Shown here: piece by piece, positions 3,886 through 6,655 of the stretch | Layout: each line of letters opens with the position of its first letter | How positions within the stretch are numbered: position 1 is the stretch's first letter | Position numbers and translations under genes: made by a program | Assembly: GCA_900769345.1 (NCBI GenBank) | Contig: CAAGGJ010000087.1 | Location: forward strand, 1-6,655 | Direction of reading: 5' to 3' | From: Bacteroidales bacterium | GTDB taxonomy: Bacteria; Bacteroidota; Bacteroidia; Bacteroidales; Muribaculaceae | Length of the DNA: 6,655 bases | The notes under the pieces: model-generated | What the model was told of the DNA's origin: nothing | What the model saw: only the letters and a program-made list of their open reading frames with translations | Databases searched by the model: none

Positions 3886-6655
3886 ACTACCCCTATGTGG
3901 CTGCGACAGGTAAAAATATCGCCGAATGGCAAGGAAATAGCCTTCAGCTATAAGGGCGACATCTGGAAAGTGGCAGCTACCGGCGGAACAGCTGTGCGGC
4001 TGACTTCGCAAGACAGTTATGAAAGTTATCCAATATGGAGTCCCGACGGCACCAAAATAGCTTTTGCAAGCGACCGTAAGGGCAACTTCGATATCTATGT
4101 AATGCCGGCACAGGGAGGTAGCGCCAAGCGCTTGACCACCAACTCGGCGGGAGAAGTGCCTGCCGGATTCTCTGCCGACGGCAAATATGTGTATTTCGGT
4201 GCAGTAATACAAGACCCTGCCGAGAGTGCTTTGTTCCCTACAGGTGCTCTGGGTGAATTGTATAAGGTGGGCGTAGATGGCGGTCGCACCGTACAAGTGC
4301 TCGCCACTCCGGCTGAAAATATCTGCTTTAGCCGCGACGGCAAGACTATGCTTTATCACGACTGTAAGGGTTTTGAAGATCAGTGGCGCAAACACCACAC
4401 CTCGTCGGTGACTCGCGACATCTGGCGCTACGATGTAGCCACAGGCAAGCACACTAATCTCACAAAGCGTGGCGGTGAAGACCGCAATCCGGTGTTGGCT
4501 GCCGATGGCAAGACAGTGTATTTTCTCAGCGAACGCGGCGGCTCGTTCAATGTCTACTCGTTCGACATTAACAATCCTGCCAAGGTGCAAGCCGTGACCA
4601 ATCACACCACTCACCCCGTGCGATTCCTCTCAATGGCCGATAACGGCACTCTGTGCTACGCCTACGATGGCGAAATCTACACCAAAGTGGGCAACGCAGC
4701 TCCGCAAAAAGTGAATATCGACCTTGTGCTCGATGAGGAAGAAGTGATAGAACGTATATCTACTTCTCCTCGCGAAGGCGTAGTGTCGCCCGACGGCAAG
4801 CAGTTGGCATTTATCTCGCGTGGCGAAGTGTTTGTATCGTCGGTAGAATACGGCACCACCAAACAGATTACCCATACAGCCGCAGCCGAGAAATATCTAA
4901 CTTGGAAAAACGACAATCGCACCATAGCTTACGCCAGCGAGCGCTCGGGCAATTGGCAAATCTACACTGCTACCATTGGCCGTAAGGAAGACCAAAATTT
5001 TGCAAATGCCACTCTTATCGATGAGCAAGTGGTGTTGCCTTCTACCACAGTAGAACGCTATAGTCCGCAATTCTCGCCCGACGGCAAGGAATTGGCATTC
5101 ATTGAGGACCGTATCAAACTTATGGTGCTCAACCTTGAGACCAATAAAGTGCGTATGGTGACCGACGGTTCGAAATGGTATCGACAGAACTCGGCATTCG
5201 GCTTCGAATGGAGTCCCGACGGCAAGTGGTTCACCATCGAAATTATCGACAAGATGCACGATCCCTACACCGATGCCGGCATAGTTAGTGCTCAAGGCGG
5301 CGATATCTACAACATCACTCGCAGTGGCTATTTCAGCAGTGGCGCTACTTGGGCGATGGACGGCAAGGCAGTGCTCTTCGGCACCGACCGCTATGGTATG
5401 CGTTCGCATGCCTCGTGGGGCTCGCAGGAAGACGTGATGATAGCATTCCTCACTCAAGATGCATACGATAAGTTCAGAATGAGTAAGGAAGACTACGAAC
5501 TGGTGAAAGAAGTGGAAAAAGCCCAAAAGAAGGACGAAAAAGCATCAAAAGACGATAAAAAGAAAGATGCCAAGAAGGATAAAAAGGGCAAAGCCAAGGA
5601 TGATAAGGATGAAGCGGATAAGGAAAAAACTCCGGCCGAAGTCAAGATTGAGTTCGACGGCCTTTGCGACCGCATAGTTCGCCTTACAGCCAACTCATCG
5701 GACCTACGTGCCGCTGCACTTACCCCCGACGGCGAGACATTGTATTATATCACCTCGTTTGAGAAAGGTCCCGACTTGTGGAAGGTGGCTACCCGCACGG
5801 GTGAAACATCGCTCGTGAGCAAGAGTATAGGTTCGGGCAGTCTGCAGATGGCAGCCGATGGCAAGGCAATGTATCTCGTGGGTCCGTCGTCGAAAAAGAT
5901 AGCATTGCCCGGCGAGAAGGCTACACCTATCAAGGCAGGCGCTACTATGAAACTCGATGCCGCTGCCGAACGCGACTATATGTTCGAACACGTGGTGAAA
6001 CAAGAGGCCAAGTGCTTCTATAACACCAATATGCACGGCGTGGACTGGCCTGCTATGGCAGAAGCTTATCGCAAATTCTTGCCTCATATCAGCAACAACC
6101 GCGATTTCGCCGAGTTGCTCAGCGAAATCCTTGGCGAACTCAATGTGTCGCACACCGGTGGCCGCTATCGTCCGGGTTCTACCGGTTCGGAACCGACTGC
6201 CAATTTCGGTTTGCTCTACGACTGGACTTATCAAGGCAACGGTTTGAAGGTGAGCGAAGTGATAGAGAAAGGTCCGTTCGACCGCGCGTCATCGAAAATC
6301 GAAGCCGGTTGCATCATCGAGAAGATTAACGGACAAGAACTCACTGCCGATGCCGACTACAACATGATATTCAACGGTTTGGCTCGCAAGAAGACCCTCG
6401 TTTCGATTTATAATCCTGCCAACGGACAGCATTGGGACGAAGTGATATTGCCTATCACCTCGGGCGCATTGAGCGATTTGCTCTACAAGCGCTGGGTGAA
6501 GAACCGCGCTGCCGATGTGGAACGACTCTCAAACGGCCGTTTGGGTTATGTGCATATCCAATCGATGGACGACTCATCGTTCCGCGACATCTATAGCGAC
6601 ATTCTTGGAAAATATAACGATAAGGAAGGTATAGTGATAGATACCCGCTTCAATG
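3829..6655 (+). CDS. Secreted tricorn-like S41 serine protease (3' partial)
   Basis: The open frame gives 942 codons without a stop. It encodes an exported tricorn-like peptidase, family S41, expected to cut peptides in the periplasm or envelope. Order: signal peptide (1-19); beta-propeller region with at least eleven PD40-type motifs around D/N-G (near residues 31, 70, 114, 167, 225, 320, 415, 461, 508, 633 and 676); a Lys/Asp-rich insert (565-604); a helical C1-like segment (about 715-780) with GELNVSHTGG, where Ser774-His775 match tricorn Ser745-His746, the active-site His; a PDZ domain (about 795-878, GNGLKVSEV to EVILPI); and the start of the S41 core (LGYVHIQSMDDSSF, about 905, to VIDTRFN, 936-942). 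The window ends just before the expected GGG turn and the strand with the nucleophilic Ser, so activity cannot be judged. Bacteroidales relatives are around 1,050-1,100 residues, so perhaps 110-150 are missing. No regulator is evident. Confidence 0.94.
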   Translation, partial: MKKIAAIVAIVAMSLTMSATTPMWLRQVKISPNGKEIAFSYKGDIWKVAATGGTAVRLTSQDSYESYPIWSPDGTKIAFASDRKGNFDIYVMPAQGGSAKRLTTNSAGEVPAGFSADGKYVYFGAVIQDPAESALFPTGALGELYKVGVDGGRTVQVLATPAENICFSRDGKTMLYHDCKGFEDQWRKHHTSSVTRDIWRYDVATGKHTNLTKRGGEDRNPVLAADGKTVYFLSERGGSFNVYSFDINNPAKVQAVTNHTTHPVRFLSMADNGTLCYAYDGEIYTKVGNAAPQKVNIDLVLDEEEVIERISTSPREGVVSPDGKQLAFISRGEVFVSSVEYGTTKQITHTAAAEKYLTWKNDNRTIAYASERSGNWQIYTATIGRKEDQNFANATLIDEQVVLPSTTVERYSPQFSPDGKELAFIEDRIKLMVLNLETNKVRMVTDGSKWYRQNSAFGFEWSPDGKWFTIEIIDKMHDPYTDAGIVSAQGGDIYNITRSGYFSSGATWAMDGKAVLFGTDRYGMRSHASWGSQEDVMIAFLTQDAYDKFRMSKEDYELVKEVEKAQKKDEKASKDDKKKDAKKDKKGKAKDDKDEADKEKTPAEVKIEFDGLCDRIVRLTANSSDLRAAALTPDGETLYYITSFEKGPDLWKVATRTGETSLVSKSIGSGSLQMAADGKAMYLVGPSSKKIALPGEKATPIKAGATMKLDAAAERDYMFEHVVKQEAKCFYNTNMHGVDWPAMAEAYRKFLPHISNNRDFAELLSEILGELNVSHTGGRYRPGSTGSEPTANFGLLYDWTYQGNGLKVSEVIEKGPFDRASSKIEAGCIIEKINGQELTADADYNMIFNGLARKKTLVSIYNPANGQHWDEVILPITSGALSDLLYKRWVKNRAADVERLSNGRLGYVHIQSMDDSSFRDIYSDILGKYNDKEGIVIDTRFN
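5521..5640 (+). other. Lys/Asp-rich low-complexity insert in the tricorn-like protein
   Basis: Residues 565-604 consist almost only of Lys, Asp, Glu and Ala, with repeated K-D-D-K-K, K-K-D and A-K-K-D-K-K units, coded by purine-rich codons. It follows a predicted helix (SKEDYELVKEVEKAQKK) and precedes the last propeller strands (VKIEFDGLCDRIVRLT). The stretch is probably a disordered charged loop or a coil leaving the propeller. The reading frame and codon choice continue normally on both sides, so it is not a frameshift artefact. Confidence 0.8.

Noticed and set aside
3871..4614. Open frame of 247 codons on the minus strand opposite the tricorn-like gene, and similar ones at 4897-5526 and 5704-6234
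   Set aside because: All are opposite strong coding sequence with clear PD40 motifs, have unlikely composition and no recognisable domain. The frequent GGC/GCC/GAC codons of the + strand explain the lack of stops.
3979..5865. Repeated nucleotide word GACGGCAAG / GATGGCAAG across the tricorn-like gene
   Set aside because: This is the Asp-Gly-Lys codon triplet of the propeller motif S-P-D-G-K in biased codon use, at diverged, unevenly spaced positions. It is a protein repeat, not a DNA repeat or CRISPR array.

Overview
The window looks like the end of a draft-assembly contig from a member of the Bacteroidales. The evidence for this placement is: (i) Bacteroidota-type protein families (a sensor kinase with an F-box/G2 region reading KLNSFKQGAGLGLAICK, a WfgS-like family 2 glycosyltransferase, a ~590-residue three-domain aminopeptidase P and a secreted tricorn-like S41 peptidase); (ii) TAnnTTTG promoter elements of the Bacteroides type; and (iii) A-rich leaders without clear Shine-Dalgarno sequences. 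Moderate GC and heavy use of GGC/GAC/CTC codons would fit a Muribaculaceae-like gut lineage, but the family level is a guess.

Layout: all five genes lie on the + strand. Bases 1-20 are not genomic; they equal the 3' end of the Illumina TruSeq read-1 adapter. From about 21 to 349 is the C-terminal ATP-binding part of a histidine kinase whose front is missing. Bases 350-570 are an intergenic region with a strong 13-bp hairpin, a 12-bp palindrome and two TAnnTTTG elements. Then follow a family 2 glycosyltransferase (571-1329), a cytoplasmic aminopeptidase P (1396-3174), a gamma-class carbonic anhydrase-like hexapeptide protein (3204-3755) and a long secreted tricorn-like protease (3829 to beyond the end). 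The last gene has no stop codon in the window and is cut just before the part of the S41 domain that carries the nucleophile.

Function: the genes do not form an obvious single pathway. The aminopeptidase and the carbonic anhydrase-like gene are 29 bases apart and are probably co-transcribed. The tricorn-like protease follows after 73 bases, so peptide breakdown in two compartments (envelope endoprotease, cytoplasmic Xaa-Pro exopeptidase) is a possible but unproven link. The glycosyltransferase stands alone without other surface-polysaccharide genes in view.

I found no RNA gene, mobile element or CRISPR array, and nothing I would call a new biological system. The points most worth attention are the adapter at the contig edge, the corrected boundaries of the kinase and glycosyltransferase genes, the intergenic hairpin/promoter region and the Lys/Asp-rich insert in the tricorn-like protein.
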